Positions 26,562-36,708 of a stretch of DNA of 64,000 nt are shown here, piece by piece. The position numbers and the translations under genes were made by a program. Source of the DNA: Chryseobacterium pennipullorum (GTDB lineage: Bacteria; Bacteroidota; Bacteroidia; Flavobacteriales; Weeksellaceae). The DNA lies in assembly GCF_003384725.1 (NCBI RefSeq), contig NZ_QNVV01000008.1, positions 144,446 through 208,445 on the forward strand, in the 5' to 3' direction. The number at the start of each line of letters is the position of its first letter. Within the stretch, counting starts at the first letter, position 1. The notes under the pieces were generated by a model that saw nothing but the letters and a program-made list of their open reading frames with translations, searched no databases and had not been told where the DNA came from.

Positions 26562-29500
26562 ATGTCACAATATAACACCATAGCAGAATCAAATAATTTT
26601 ATTGTTTTAGATAAATACACCAAGCATTCGTCAATTACTGATACACCTGCAGGTTATCAAACAGAATCGGCTTTAGAAAGTGAGTTTATACAGGATCTTA
26701 TCAACCAAGGTTATGATAATCCTACTGAAATTAAGTCTTCAGAAGCAATGTTTGCTAATGTTAGAGTGCAACTTCAAGCACTCAACGACATGCAATTTAC
26801 AAATATTGAATGGAAACGTTTTGTAGAAGAATACCTAGACAATCCAAGCGATACATTGGTTGATAAAACCCGTAAAATACACGATAATTACATCTATGAT
26901 TTTGTATTTGATGATGGGCATATCCAAAATATTTATTTAGTTGACAAAACAAATATCGTCCGTAACAAGGTGCAAGTTATTAAACAGTTCGAGCAAAAGG
27001 GAACGTATGCCAACCGTTACGATGTTACCATTTTAGTCAATGGATTACCTTTGGTACAAGTTGAACTTAAAAAGCGTGGGGTTGCCATTCGCGAGGCTTT
27101 CAATCAAGTTCACCGTTACAGCAAAGAAAGTTTCAACAGCGAAAGTTCTCTTTTTAAATATTTACAGATATTTGTCATTTCCAACGGTACTGACACCCGA
27201 TATTTTGCTAATACCGTACAACGTAATAAAAACAGTTTCGACTTTACGATGAACTGGGCAAAGGCAGATAATTCTTTAATTAAAGATCTTAAAGATTTTA
27301 CGGCTACTTTCTTTCAAAAAAACACGCTGTTAAATGTATTATTAACCTATTCTGTTTTTGATATTAGTGACACATTGCTCATTATGAGACCATATCAAAT
27401 AGCAGCTACCGAGCGTATGTTGTGGAAGATAGAAAGTTCTTTCAATGCCAAAAACTGGTCTAATACCGAAAGTGGCGGATACATCTGGCATACTACAGGT
27501 TCAGGGAAGACCTTAACCAGTTTTAAAGCAGCTCGTTTGGCTAAAGATCTCAATTTTATTGATAAGGTGTTTTTTGTAGTAGACCGTAAAGATCTCGACT
27601 TTCAAACAATGAAAGAATACCAACGCTTTTCCCCCGACAGCGTAAATGGCTCCGATAGTACTGCTGGTTTAAAACGAAATATAGAAAAAGAGGATAACAA
27701 AATTATTGTTACCACGATTCAAAAGCTCAACAATTTAATGAAAACCGAGGGAGATCTGGCTATATACCAAAAGCAGGTTGTTTTTATTTTTGATGAAGCG
27801 CACCGTTCACAATTTGGCGAAGCTCAAAAAAATCTTAATAAAAAGTTTAAAAAGTTCTATCAGTTTGGTTTCACTGGAACGCCTATTTTTCCACAAAATG
27901 CTTTAGGTGCAGAAACTACGGCCAGTGTGTTCGGTCGAGAGTTGCATTCATACGTAATTACAGATGCTATCCGAGACGAGAAGGTGCTGAAATTTAAGGT
28001 AGACTATAACAATGTACGCCCAAAATTTAAAGGAATAGAAACAGAACAAGATGAGAAAAAATTAAGTGCTGCAGAAAATACCAAAGCCTTATTGCATCCT
28101 GTTAGAATCAAAGAAATTTCTCAGTATATTTTACAGAATTTCAGAATTAAAACCCATAGGACACAAGGTGGTAATAAAGGTTTTAATGCTATGTTTGCTG
28201 TGAGTAGCGTAGATGCGGCAAAATGTTATTATGAAGAGTTGAACAAATTGCAAAAAGACAGTGACAAGCCTTTAAAAATAGCAACTATTTTTTCTTTCGC
28301 GGTCAATGAAGAGCAAAATGCAGTGGGAGAAATTCCTGATGAAAATTTTGAGCCAACAGCTATGGATCAAAGTGCCAAAGAATTTTTGGCTAAAGCCATC
28401 AATGATTATAATGCTATGTTCAAAATGAATTTTAGCGTTGAGAGTAAAGGTTTTCAGGACTATTATCGTGATCTTGCTAAAAGAGTTAAAAGTAAAGAAA
28501 TTGATTTAATTATTGTTGTAGGTATGTTTCTTACTGGATTTGATGCCCCTACTCTTAACACACTTTTTGTAGATAAAAATTTGCGGTACCATGGTTTAAT
28601 GCAGGCTTTTTCCCGTACAAACCGTATTTATGATGCTACCAAAACCTTTGGGAACATTGTTACATTCAGAGATCTAGAACAAGCAACCATTGATGCCATT
28701 ACGCTATTTGGTGATAAAAACACCAAAAATGTAGTACTTGAAAAAAGCTATAAAGAATATCTGGAAGGTTTTACAGATGTGGCTACGGGAGATGCTCGCA
28801 GAGGTTTTGTAGACGTCGTAAATGATTTGATTACCAGATTTGCTAATCCAGATGAAATTGTTACAGAGAAAGATAAGAAAGAATTTACCAAACTATTCGG
28901 GGAATATCTTCGTGTAGAAAACATTTTACAGAACTACGATGAATTTACACATCTAAAAGCATTACAGCAAATTGATTTAAACGATTCACAAGCTGTCGAA
29001 ATTTTTAAGGAAACCCACTTTGTAACAGATGAAGATATTACTTTGATGCAGGATATTACATTGTTATCAGACAGAACAGTTCAGGATTACCGCTCAACGT
29101 ATAATGATATCCGCGATTGGTTCAGACGAGAAAAGCAAGGCAAAGAAGCCGAAGAATCTAAGATAGATTGGGATGATGTTGTCTTTGAAATCGATTTATT
29201 AAAATCACAGGAAATAAATCTTGATTATATTCTAGAATTGATTTTTGAACACAACAAGAAAACCAAAGATAAAGGAGCTTTAGTTGAAGAAGCGCGTCGT
29301 GTTATTAGAGCCAGTATTGGAAATAGGGCAAAAGAAGGCTTGGTCGTTGATTTCATCAATGAAACAGATTTAAACAGTATACTAGATAAAGCGAATATCA
29401 TTGATAGGTTCTTCGCATATGCACAAAACAAACAAAAAGAAGAAGTTTCAGAATTAATTACAGATGAAAATCTGAATGAAGAAGCTGCCAAAAGATATTT

Positions 29501-29669
29501 GGCCACATCATTAAAAAAGGAATTCGCTACTGAAAATGGAACAGAACTAAATGCAATTTTACCTAAAATGAGTCCTCTAAATCCACAGTATTTAACAAAG
29601 AAACAAAGCGTTTTTAAAAAGATTATTGATTTTGTTGAAAAATTTAAGGGTATTGGTGGGCAACTTTAA
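26562..29669 (+). CDS. hsdR: Type I restriction endonuclease subunit R
   Basis: A 1035-residue motor and nuclease. The N-terminal nuclease core has [12 protein letters not shown] near residue 165 (the E-x-K of PD-(D/E)XK). The SF2 helicase domains have Walker A TTGSGKT near residue 310, [13 protein letters not shown] near 410, and [13 protein letters not shown] and QAFSRTNRI in the second lobe. A helical C-terminal domain binds the methyltransferase. It translocates and cleaves unmodified DNA. It starts 4 bases after the PrrC-like gene and closes the operon. Confidence 0.95.
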   Translation: MSQYNTIAESNNFIVLDKYTKHSSITDTPAGYQTESALESEFIQDLINQGYDNPTEIKSSEAMFANVRVQLQALNDMQFTNIEWKRFVEEYLDNPSDTLVDKTRKIHDNYIYDFVFDDGHIQNIYLVDKTNIVRNKVQVIKQFEQKGTYANRYDVTILVNGLPLVQVELKKRGVAIREAFNQVHRYSKESFNSESSLFKYLQIFVISNGTDTRYFANTVQRNKNSFDFTMNWAKADNSLIKDLKDFTATFFQKNTLLNVLLTYSVFDISDTLLIMRPYQIAATERMLWKIESSFNAKNWSNTESGGYIWHTTGSGKTLTSFKAARLAKDLNFIDKVFFVVDRKDLDFQTMKEYQRFSPDSVNGSDSTAGLKRNIEKEDNKIIVTTIQKLNNLMKTEGDLAIYQKQVVFIFDEAHRSQFGEAQKNLNKKFKKFYQFGFTGTPIFPQNALGAETTASVFGRELHSYVITDAIRDEKVLKFKVDYNNVRPKFKGIETEQDEKKLSAAENTKALLHPVRIKEISQYILQNFRIKTHRTQGGNKGFNAMFAVSSVDAAKCYYEELNKLQKDSDKPLKIATIFSFAVNEEQNAVGEIPDENFEPTAMDQSAKEFLAKAINDYNAMFKMNFSVESKGFQDYYRDLAKRVKSKEIDLIIVVGMFLTGFDAPTLNTLFVDKNLRYHGLMQAFSRTNRIYDATKTFGNIVTFRDLEQATIDAITLFGDKNTKNVVLEKSYKEYLEGFTDVATGDARRGFVDVVNDLITRFANPDEIVTEKDKKEFTKLFGEYLRVENILQNYDEFTHLKALQQIDLNDSQAVEIFKETHFVTDEDITLMQDITLLSDRTVQDYRSTYNDIRDWFRREKQGKEAEESKIDWDDVVFEIDLLKSQEINLDYILELIFEHNKKTKDKGALVEEARRVIRASIGNRAKEGLVVDFINETDLNSILDKANIIDRFFAYAQNKQKEEVSELITDENLNEEAAKRYLATSLKKEFATENGTELNAILPKMSPLNPQYLTKKQSVFKKIIDFVEKFKGIGGQL

Positions 29670-29749
29670 GGATTGTAAGTATTATTTGTGTATTATTATA
29701 TGCTATCACAAATATTTAATAAATTATAACCGTTAATCATATTAATTCA

Positions 29750-30619
29750 ATGTTAGATGTTAAAAATATACCACTACATGGAAGGAGAATTATAATGATA
29801 GCTTCTGATGATTCCAAATTGAAACAAAGAAAAATTGACTGGTCAAAAATTTTTATTTCTGAGGAAGATGTATCGTTTTATAAATCATTATTAAATATCA
29901 AAAAAGATTCTTCTGATTCAAGAAGTATAATAAAAAAATTCAAAGATAAATTTCATAATGAGGTAAAGGATGGGTTTGCATATTATTTTAAGGAAAAGAG
30001 ATTACCTTTTGTTATTTGCAAAATAGATGATGTTATTAATAATTTTAAATTTCCTCCACAACATCCAAAAAATGGATTTGTATATGCATGCAGTGATGCA
30101 GAGCCAGATTTATATCTTCCCTTATCTATGTTTCATTCGTATATGTATCAGTCTAAACTCTCAGCATTTAATGAATTGTGTTCAGCTTTGGGTGCAAAAA
30201 CTTGTCGAGTTATATCTGTAGAAGAAAACGGAAAAATTATTACTAATAATATAGAGATTGATAAAATACCTTCTAAGTTAGGATTACTTTCTTCCAAACT
30301 AACGTTAAAAACAACTAAAAAAACAAATAGTGAATCTATAGTATATTTAGAACTACCTAAACCAAACAAAATAAAATCATACGAAAGTCTATGGTTAGAT
30401 TCCGAGCCGACTTGGAAATCTCTTCAAAAAATTAGGTTAAATAATGACCTGCTTAAATATACAGTGGATCTTAATTACACTGATGAAATGGGAGTTGACA
30501 CCAAATTAGCGGCATCAATAAATTCCATAGGTGGTAATATTGGTGGCACATTTACTGGAATTACTAAAGTAATGTACAGGTTTGAGGTAGAGTTTTGGCC
30601 AAAAGATCAAATTTTGTAA
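29750..30619 (+). CDS. Uncharacterised 289-aa protein
   Basis: I do not recognise this family. The product is soluble, with no signal peptide or membrane helix. An N-terminal basic, charged half (YKSLLNIKKDSSDS, IIKKFKDKFHNEVKDG) is followed by a beta-rich half, and the C-terminus has a Gly-rich SINSIGGNIGGTFTG before a final strand. It stands 81 bases after hsdR, on the same strand, and ends at a strong bidirectional terminator. Its position suggests a defence-island accessory gene; no function can be assigned. Confidence 0.65.
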   Translation: MLDVKNIPLHGRRIIMIASDDSKLKQRKIDWSKIFISEEDVSFYKSLLNIKKDSSDSRSIIKKFKDKFHNEVKDGFAYYFKEKRLPFVICKIDDVINNFKFPPQHPKNGFVYACSDAEPDLYLPLSMFHSYMYQSKLSAFNELCSALGAKTCRVISVEENGKIITNNIEIDKIPSKLGLLSSKLTLKTTKKTNSESIVYLELPKPNKIKSYESLWLDSEPTWKSLQKIRLNNDLLKYTVDLNYTDEMGVDTKLAASINSIGGNIGGTFTGITKVMYRFEVEFWPKDQIL

Positions 30620-30636
30620 AAAAAATTAGTAGCTAG

Positions 30637-30676
30637 AATTTAAACTAGACTTTCCGTAGAAAGTCTAGTTTAAATT
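30637..30676. terminator. Strong bidirectional terminator
   Basis: An 18-bp perfect inverted repeat, arms 30637-30654 and 30659-30676 with a CGTA loop, separates two convergent genes. The stop codon of the minus-strand gene is inside the left arm. Confidence 0.85.
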
Positions 30677-31190
30677 CTTGTCCTAAACCATTTTTTACGT
30701 ACATAAAGATATCGTTAACCTTTGCAAGAAAGCAATAATCTTCAATCTGATTAATTTTACTTAAACTTAGATTTGATCTGGTAGAGAATTCCTTTTTTGA
30801 GCACATACGCATAGTTTTAAGTCTTAGCCCAATAAGAAAAGATTGATATTGATATTCAAATATTTCTCTATTTAAATTAAGCTCTTCTAACAAACTTTCT
30901 TTTAAAATCTCCCAATCACTCTTAGCTTTTTCATCTGGTTTATTAAACATATCATCTGGTATAGAAAAAAGAAACTTACTATATTGCTTATAAAAGGATG
31001 TTCTTACCTGCTTATCAAAACCTAAATTTTGATAATCGGGATATGTCCCAAAATCAGTATAATAATCGCAATTATCAGAAAGATATATACCCGCTTCTAA
31101 CATGAATAACATCCTCATTTGTCTATTACTATCTAACGACTTTAGATATTTCAAAAACTCTTCCATTGAAAAACCATAATAAGAATTCAT
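30645..31190 (-). CDS. Uncharacterised 181-aa protein
   Basis: Not recognised. The sequence is helical and charged, without signal peptide or membrane segment. It begins MNSYYGFSMEEFLKYLKSLDS and has a C-terminal stretch FSTRSNLSLSKINQIEDYCFLAKVN with the shape of a short helix-turn-helix (weak). It is transcribed alone, convergent to the 289-aa gene, and ends inside the shared terminator hairpin. Confidence 0.55.
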   Translation of the reverse strand: MNSYYGFSMEEFLKYLKSLDSNRQMRMLFMLEAGIYLSDNCDYYTDFGTYPDYQNLGFDKQVRTSFYKQYSKFLFSIPDDMFNKPDEKAKSDWEILKESLLEELNLNREIFEYQYQSFLIGLRLKTMRMCSKKEFSTRSNLSLSKINQIEDYCFLAKVNDIFMYVKNGLGQEFKLDFLRKV

Positions 31191-31667
31191 AACTTCACAT
31201 TATTTTTTTAGTATTAGCAACTATATAATAGTTATTATAAATAAATCAGTCTTGTTAAATTCATAATCTTTTTTTTCGAATTTAATTTTTTGTAGTAATG
31301 CAGTTAATACTATATAGGTTCTAATATATTCTATTTAGTATATTTGAGAAATAGAAACTAATATAGAATGAAGATTAAGTTAAATTCCTTTAGCACCACA
31401 ACTGAAAATACTAAAGATCTATCTAGATCCTAATTTTATAAAATTTACAATAAGTAATTCTGCTCATCGATTTACCATGAAAACAAATATTTTTTTTAAC
31501 AATATAAAAAATACATAGTTAATTTTATTATAAAATTAAGACACTAATTGTATTTCCGTTAAAAAGACCTCAAACATCCTTATATTATTTTCTTAGTAAT
31601 AGCAATATTAGAAAGAATTTACAGTAAATACTTTGGAAATATTATAGGGATCATTTAAAAATACAAA
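31191..31667. other. AT-rich intergenic region without genes
   Basis: About 480 bases, strongly AT-rich, with stops in all frames. The only structure I see is a short inverted repeat (TTCTATTT/AAATAGAA around 31328-31355). It should hold the promoters of the two divergent genes, but no clear TTG/TAnnTTTG pair was found. Confidence 0.6.
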
Positions 31668-32578
31668 ATGCATTTATTTACAAAACACGAAAATAATCTA
31701 AAAGCTTTAGAAGAAAAAAACTTTAAGTTGGAAAAAGATATTCAAAACATTTTCGAAGCCAATTTAGAAATATTGACTGGATGGAAATTCATCAAATCAG
31801 AATTTACAATTAAAGCTAATAGGATTGATACATTAGCATACGATACAGAAAACAATTCTTTTATTATCATTGAATATAAAAAAGAAAGACATTTCTCTGT
31901 GGTTGACCAAGGAGTTTCTTATCTTAATTTAATGCTTGAATATAAAGCAGATTTTATCATAGAATATAATGAAAGCCAAAATGAAAGCATTAAAAGAGCG
32001 GATACTGATTGGTCTCAATCTAAAGTTGTTTTCGTCTCCCCTGCCTTTACAGATTTCCAAAAACAAGCTTCAAATTTTAAAGATTTACCCATAGAATTAT
32101 GGGAAATAAAACAATATGAAAATGGAACTGTATTAATCAATCCTATCAAAAAATCTAAAGCGGCTCCTAATATTAGGGAGGTTAAATCAGAGCAAAACTC
32201 CGCTATAAATAAAGTGACAAAGGAAGTTACTGTTTATACTGAAGAGCTATATCTTTCTAGCAAAAATGACACAGTTATTGAATTGTATGAAGACTTTAGA
32301 CGAGCAATTTTGAATCTATCTTCAGAAATTGAAGTTCACCCAAAAAAATGGTATATTGCTTTTAAAACAAAAACAAATATTGTTGACATTGAAGTTCAAG
32401 CCAACACATTAAAAATATGGATCAATTTGAAAAAGGGGCAGTTAGATGATCCAAAAATATTATGAGAGATGTTTCTGAACTTAAAGGACATAATGGAAAC
32501 GGTGATTATGAAATTATTGTTAGAGATACACTGCATTTAGAATATATAATGAGTTTGGTAAAACAAACTCTATCATAA
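31668..32578 (+). pseudogene. PD-(D/E)XK nuclease-like/DUF5655 protein, frameshifted near the C-terminus
   Basis: The open frame gives 265 residues to a stop at 32465. The N-terminal half has the nuclease-like core RIDTLAYD (Asp54) and FIIIEYKKE (Glu69-x-Lys71). The C-terminal half is a DUF5655-type domain (VIELYEDFRRAILNLSSEIEVHPKKWYIAFK). After QLDDPK the frame breaks at a run of five A. Adding one A continues it as NIMRDVSELKGHNGNGDYEI to a stop at 32578, the expected end of the domain. So the gene is either disrupted by one base or phase-variable. It heads the operon of the methylase-kinase fusion and would be its nuclease or effector (inference). Confidence 0.65.
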
Positions 32579-32592
32579 AAAATACGATCAGA

Positions 32593-32850
32593 ATGGATTA
32601 CGACTATATTATTGTTCATAGTATTTTAACAAACGAAAGAGGAAAACATGGCCCCATCCACATAAAGCCTCTTCCTGGACAAGCCCCCTACTTGGAAACA
32701 ATGTATGTACAATGTTCAAAAAGCATGTCAAATGACTACCCTGTAGGTACAAAATTTAGAATAAAGGCTAAAATCGTATACCCTGAAAATAAACGGCCAT
32801 TTATTTCTACACACTATACGTGGAAATATGATGTTCTTGATAATAATTAA
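32593..32850 (+). CDS. Uncharacterised 85-aa protein
   Basis: A small soluble beta-rich protein (MDYDYIIVHSILTNERGKHG, then PYLETMYVQCSKSMS, VGTKFRIKAKIVYPENKRPF, HYTWKYDVLD), perhaps an OB- or SH3-like barrel. I do not recognise it. It lies 14 bases after the repaired end of the nuclease-like gene and 23 bases before the methylase-kinase gene, so it is the second member of a four-gene operon. Confidence 0.6.
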   Translation: MDYDYIIVHSILTNERGKHGPIHIKPLPGQAPYLETMYVQCSKSMSNDYPVGTKFRIKAKIVYPENKRPFISTHYTWKYDVLDNN

Positions 32851-32873
32851 ACTTTAAAATAAAAAATGCTATA

Positions 32874-35675
32874 ATGACATTACATGAAGCTATAGTTAGA
32901 ATTTTAAAAGAAAATGGACGTCCAATGTCTGCTGATGATATTGCATTAGCAATTAATTCAAACAGATACTATGAACGAAATGATAGAGAACCACTTAATA
33001 GTAATCAAATCAATATTCGTGTTAAAAATTATCCTTCCTTATTCGAAAACATAAATGGAATAATTATTTTATCAGATGATTACCATTGGAAAAATATCAT
33101 TACAAGCTATTTATATCTCAAAGAAATACTAAGAGGAATTTTCTCTGAATCTCAAATTCAATTTATCATTGCTGTTTTATTTTTTTATAAAAGATTGATT
33201 GATATTAATGAGCGACCGGGTAGAGGATATCCATTTAATTTTATAGATTTAGAACCTTCTATAAATCATTTTATAGACGGAGGAAAAGAATGGATAGCAT
33301 CTCTAAAAGAGATAGATCATCTGTCAATTGCTCCAGATCGAATTTTCACAGATCTTGCAGAGGATATCCTCAAATTAGATTCAACAAAAAGAGAAGCTAT
33401 TAGGAGAGTGATTTTACAAGTAAACACTTCATCATTTTCAGATTTTGAATTTGGAAATATATATGAATATTTACTTTATTTAAGCTCTAGAGAACATTTT
33501 AATTATGAAAACTCAACACCTGAATCAATCAGAATTCTTATTTCTAAATTACTTAGACTATCCGATGGAGATTCAGTATACGATCCAGTTTCTGGACTAG
33601 GAGGACTACTTACTAAGGCATATAATTTAAACAGAAATATACGCATTAAAGGTTCGGAAATTAATAAACGTATTGCACAGCTTGGCAATATGAACATCAT
33701 GATGTATGGCGGAGATTATCTATCTTCTATCGTTGCTGAAGATTGCTTTTCTGAAATAAATAATGAGAATAAATATGAATATATCATTGGTGATTTACCT
33801 ATAAAAGGTATAACAAATTCTTACGAACATTTTATGCTTTATAATCAATATAATGTTCAGCCCGCAAAATCAGGAAAAAGTTTTAACTCCTTGGTTCTCT
33901 TTAGCTATTATAAGCTTTCTGCTGCTGGCAAAGCAATCGTAACAGTTTCTGATAGTTTTTTAACAAAAAGAGGAAAAGAAAAAGAAATAAGAAAAATACT
34001 AATAGATGATGATGTAGTAGAGGCAATCATAAGCTTACCACGTGGGACATTTAGGCCATATACTGAAGCCAAAGCATCAATTTTAATAATAAATAAAGAC
34101 AAACCTTATTATTTGAAAAATAAGGTGAAGTTTATTAAAATATCTGCTATAGAAGAAACTAAGAAATATCTACTACTTGATAATGAAAGAATAGTTCGCG
34201 AATATTTTAGTGAAACTTCGAGTCCTAAATTTACTCAGATTATAGATATTGAGGACCTAGACAGTGAATTAAGCCTATCGGCGGAAAAATATGACATTGA
34301 ATTTTCAATAATAAATTCAATGCTGAAAGATGGAACCGGTAAACAATTAAAAGATATTGCGCGTATAGTTTCTGGTAAACAACCATCTAAGCAAGAATTA
34401 GTAGCTAGCGGTGACTTACCAATAATTAAAATTGAAAATTTATCAAAAGATATACTAGATATTAATCTTAATGTAAATTATTCTGACTTAGATATTGTCT
34501 GGACCGAAAAAAAGTTTTCAGCTTCAGTGATTGATCGGGAGTCTATTCTTATAGCTAAAATCGGCGATAATTTAAAACCGACAATATTTAAGCCTAACGA
34601 ATTATTACCAAAAATTTTAATTCATAGCGGAGTATTTGCTTTAATGCCACTAGAAAATGTGGATATCGACTTAAATTACTTGTACTATCAACTGAATTCA
34701 ATATTTATTGATAATCAAATCAGCTCACGAAGAGTAGGATCGCCGATACCATACTTAAATAAAACGGATATTGAAAAAGTTATTATACCTTATGATACCT
34801 TAGAAGTACAAGCAAAATTCATTAATACTCAAAAAATTAATTTAATTGCTGAAGAAAACAGAAGATTCGAAGAAAGAAAAAAAGCTTTAGGTTATGAGGA
34901 GGAAATTAAAGATACTGAAAGCACTATAATAAAGGCTCTAACTCATCAATTAAATCCAAAATTTCTTGCTCTTTCGAACCTTACAAAAAGGATTGAACTA
35001 ATTGTTAAGAACAACAAATTAGGAGAAATAAAAGAGTATAATGAAATACAAAATATCGACCCTGACTTACTTGATCTTATTACAGAAGCTGAGAATAATA
35101 GTCTATCTGAGTTAATATTGACATTTGTAAATGATTCGGAATACTTAGCTGAAACGATTGATAATGTTGATAAAGCATTAAATATGGCCATTTCTCCAGA
35201 CGCATTTGAAAAAGTAGATATAAAAGAGTTCTTAAACGAGTATGTTAAGCAAAAAAAAGTAATTATTGGAGAAGCTTACAAAATAGTTGTAAAAGGAAAT
35301 TCTATTATTACTTATATTGATAAATCTTTTTTTAAAGAAGCGCTGGATAGCTTGTTAATTAATGCGGAAAAGCATGGTTTTATTAATAAAAACAATAAAT
35401 CATATCAGATTCTTTTTAACATTAAAGAAAATTCAAATACTAACACTCTAATTATTGAATATTCAAACAATGGAGAGAGATTTAAATTAACTCAAAAAGA
35501 TTTTGTAACTCCATTTGTAAAAGGTAATAAAAGTGGTGGATTTGGAATTGGAGGTAATTTGATTAGTAAAGTGATTGAGGGTCATGATGGAGCTATAAAA
35601 ATTGATGAGAAATACAAAAACGGATTTTTTTTAACCATAGAAATACCAATAAAAAACAACGAAGAATATGAATAA
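32874..35675 (+). CDS. HARE-HTH / degenerate N6-methylase / specificity domain / histidine kinase fusion
   Basis: A 933-residue protein with an unusual domain order. Residues 1-70 form a HARE-HTH domain (LHEAIVRILKENGRPMSADDIA). Residues about 180-470 are an HsdM-like methylase with AdoMet motif YDPVSGLGGLL (near 236), but GDLPIKG (near 305) where NPPY/F should be, so methylation is doubtful. Residues about 490-660 resemble an HsdS target-recognition half. The C-terminus is a histidine kinase: dimerisation helix with His691 (ALTHQL), N-box LLINAEKHGF (Asn830) and glycine loop KSGGFGIGGNL (about 885-895). The next gene, overlapping by 8 bases, is a response regulator. I infer a DNA-sensing kinase. 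AdoMet binding, DNA binding and kinase activity are all predictions from motifs. Confidence 0.75.
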   Translation: MTLHEAIVRILKENGRPMSADDIALAINSNRYYERNDREPLNSNQINIRVKNYPSLFENINGIIILSDDYHWKNIITSYLYLKEILRGIFSESQIQFIIAVLFFYKRLIDINERPGRGYPFNFIDLEPSINHFIDGGKEWIASLKEIDHLSIAPDRIFTDLAEDILKLDSTKREAIRRVILQVNTSSFSDFEFGNIYEYLLYLSSREHFNYENSTPESIRILISKLLRLSDGDSVYDPVSGLGGLLTKAYNLNRNIRIKGSEINKRIAQLGNMNIMMYGGDYLSSIVAEDCFSEINNENKYEYIIGDLPIKGITNSYEHFMLYNQYNVQPAKSGKSFNSLVLFSYYKLSAAGKAIVTVSDSFLTKRGKEKEIRKILIDDDVVEAIISLPRGTFRPYTEAKASILIINKDKPYYLKNKVKFIKISAIEETKKYLLLDNERIVREYFSETSSPKFTQIIDIEDLDSELSLSAEKYDIEFSIINSMLKDGTGKQLKDIARIVSGKQPSKQELVASGDLPIIKIENLSKDILDINLNVNYSDLDIVWTEKKFSASVIDRESILIAKIGDNLKPTIFKPNELLPKILIHSGVFALMPLENVDIDLNYLYYQLNSIFIDNQISSRRVGSPIPYLNKTDIEKVIIPYDTLEVQAKFINTQKINLIAEENRRFEERKKALGYEEEIKDTESTIIKALTHQLNPKFLALSNLTKRIELIVKNNKLGEIKEYNEIQNIDPDLLDLITEAENNSLSELILTFVNDSEYLAETIDNVDKALNMAISPDAFEKVDIKEFLNEYVKQKKVIIGEAYKIVVKGNSIITYIDKSFFKEALDSLLINAEKHGFINKNNKSYQILFNIKENSNTNTLIIEYSNNGERFKLTQKDFVTPFVKGNKSGGFGIGGNLISKVIEGHDGAIKIDEKYKNGFFLTIEIPIKNNEEYE

Positions 35676-36540
35676 CATAATTCTAATTGACGATGATCCA
35701 AATTTTTGCACAAGTTTTGTAAACATGGCAAAAACCAGAGGGATAAATGTTGCTACAGGAAACAATTTTAATGACCTACAAGAGCTTTTACCCTCACAAG
35801 CTCACAAATTTGCTGCCGTAGTTCTAGACATTAAGGGCATAATCGATGAAAATCAAGCAATTGAAGATTCTTCCTTTATTCCGGTTGCTTTACAATACTT
35901 AGACATTTCTATTCCTGGATTCAAAAGATTCTTGTTTACAGGTGATAAGTCAGAATACGATAAATTTAAGAGTTTATTTAAGAAAGAAGCTGTTTTTATT
36001 AAAAAACCGACTGATCAAGAAGCATTACTTGATCAACTCGAAATTTGCATACAAAATTTTGATCAATTTAAATTCAGAAGAGAGAACATCGCAGTTTTTG
36101 AAGCGTTTGAAAACAATAAATTACCTGCCGCTAAAGAAATCAAGATGCTAAATATTTTAAAAAACTATAATGAAAGTAATCCTGTAAATTTTACTGGACT
36201 TATAGGAGATATTAGAGAGATACATGAGGAAGTTTACAAATCGCTAAATAGCAGGAATAAAAATATAGTCCCTAACAGATTTGTGAATTCAAATGGTTCT
36301 CCATCTTTTACTGCTAATTTTTACAAACATCTTCTTGGCAATCCCGTACGTCCTACATTCGTACCAACCTCAATAGTTTACCAAGATAGTACGGTTCAGA
36401 GCCAAACTAAATTTATTCATAGTACATGCAGTGAATTTTTACATGGTAGTTCTAGTACAGGATATAGTATTTCTTCATATACACTAAAGAGCCTGATTAA
36501 TAGTCTGATGGAAATAATTATATGGTCAAAACAATATTAG
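35668..36540 (+). CDS. Response regulator with receiver domain and unknown C-terminal domain
   Basis: A 290-residue protein. The receiver domain (1-125) keeps the acidic pocket Asp8-Asp9-Asp10, the phosphoacceptor Asp54 (VVLDIKG), Thr91 (LFTGD) and Lys113 (IKKP). Residues 130-290 match no output domain I know: helical, no HTH evident, with a Ser/Thr-rich stretch SIVYQDSTVQSQTKFIHSTC and a C-terminal helix. The gene overlaps the kinase fusion by 8 bases, so phosphotransfer between the two is very likely. The output may act on the nuclease-like protein rather than on transcription (inference). Confidence 0.75.
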   Translation: MNNIILIDDDPNFCTSFVNMAKTRGINVATGNNFNDLQELLPSQAHKFAAVVLDIKGIIDENQAIEDSSFIPVALQYLDISIPGFKRFLFTGDKSEYDKFKSLFKKEAVFIKKPTDQEALLDQLEICIQNFDQFKFRRENIAVFEAFENNKLPAAKEIKMLNILKNYNESNPVNFTGLIGDIREIHEEVYKSLNSRNKNIVPNRFVNSNGSPSFTANFYKHLLGNPVRPTFVPTSIVYQDSTVQSQTKFIHSTCSEFLHGSSSTGYSISSYTLKSLINSLMEIIIWSKQY

Positions 36541-36546
36541 AAAATA

Positions 36547-36590
36547 TTAAGTATCACTTTTTAACAATTTAAATAAAAAGTGGTACTTAA
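36547..36590 (+). terminator. Terminator of the methylase-kinase operon
   Basis: A 17-bp stem, 36547-36563 with 36574-36590, with a single G-T pair, starts 7 bases after the response regulator stop and is followed by TTTAT. Confidence 0.7.
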
Positions 36591-36708
36591 TTTATCAAAT
36601 ATTGTATTTAAAACAGTATAAAAATCTAAAATTACTTCTAACAAAAATATTGATAGAAATATAGAAAACATTCATTGTTGCAAGCTTAATTTTATAGAAA
36701 AGATATAA

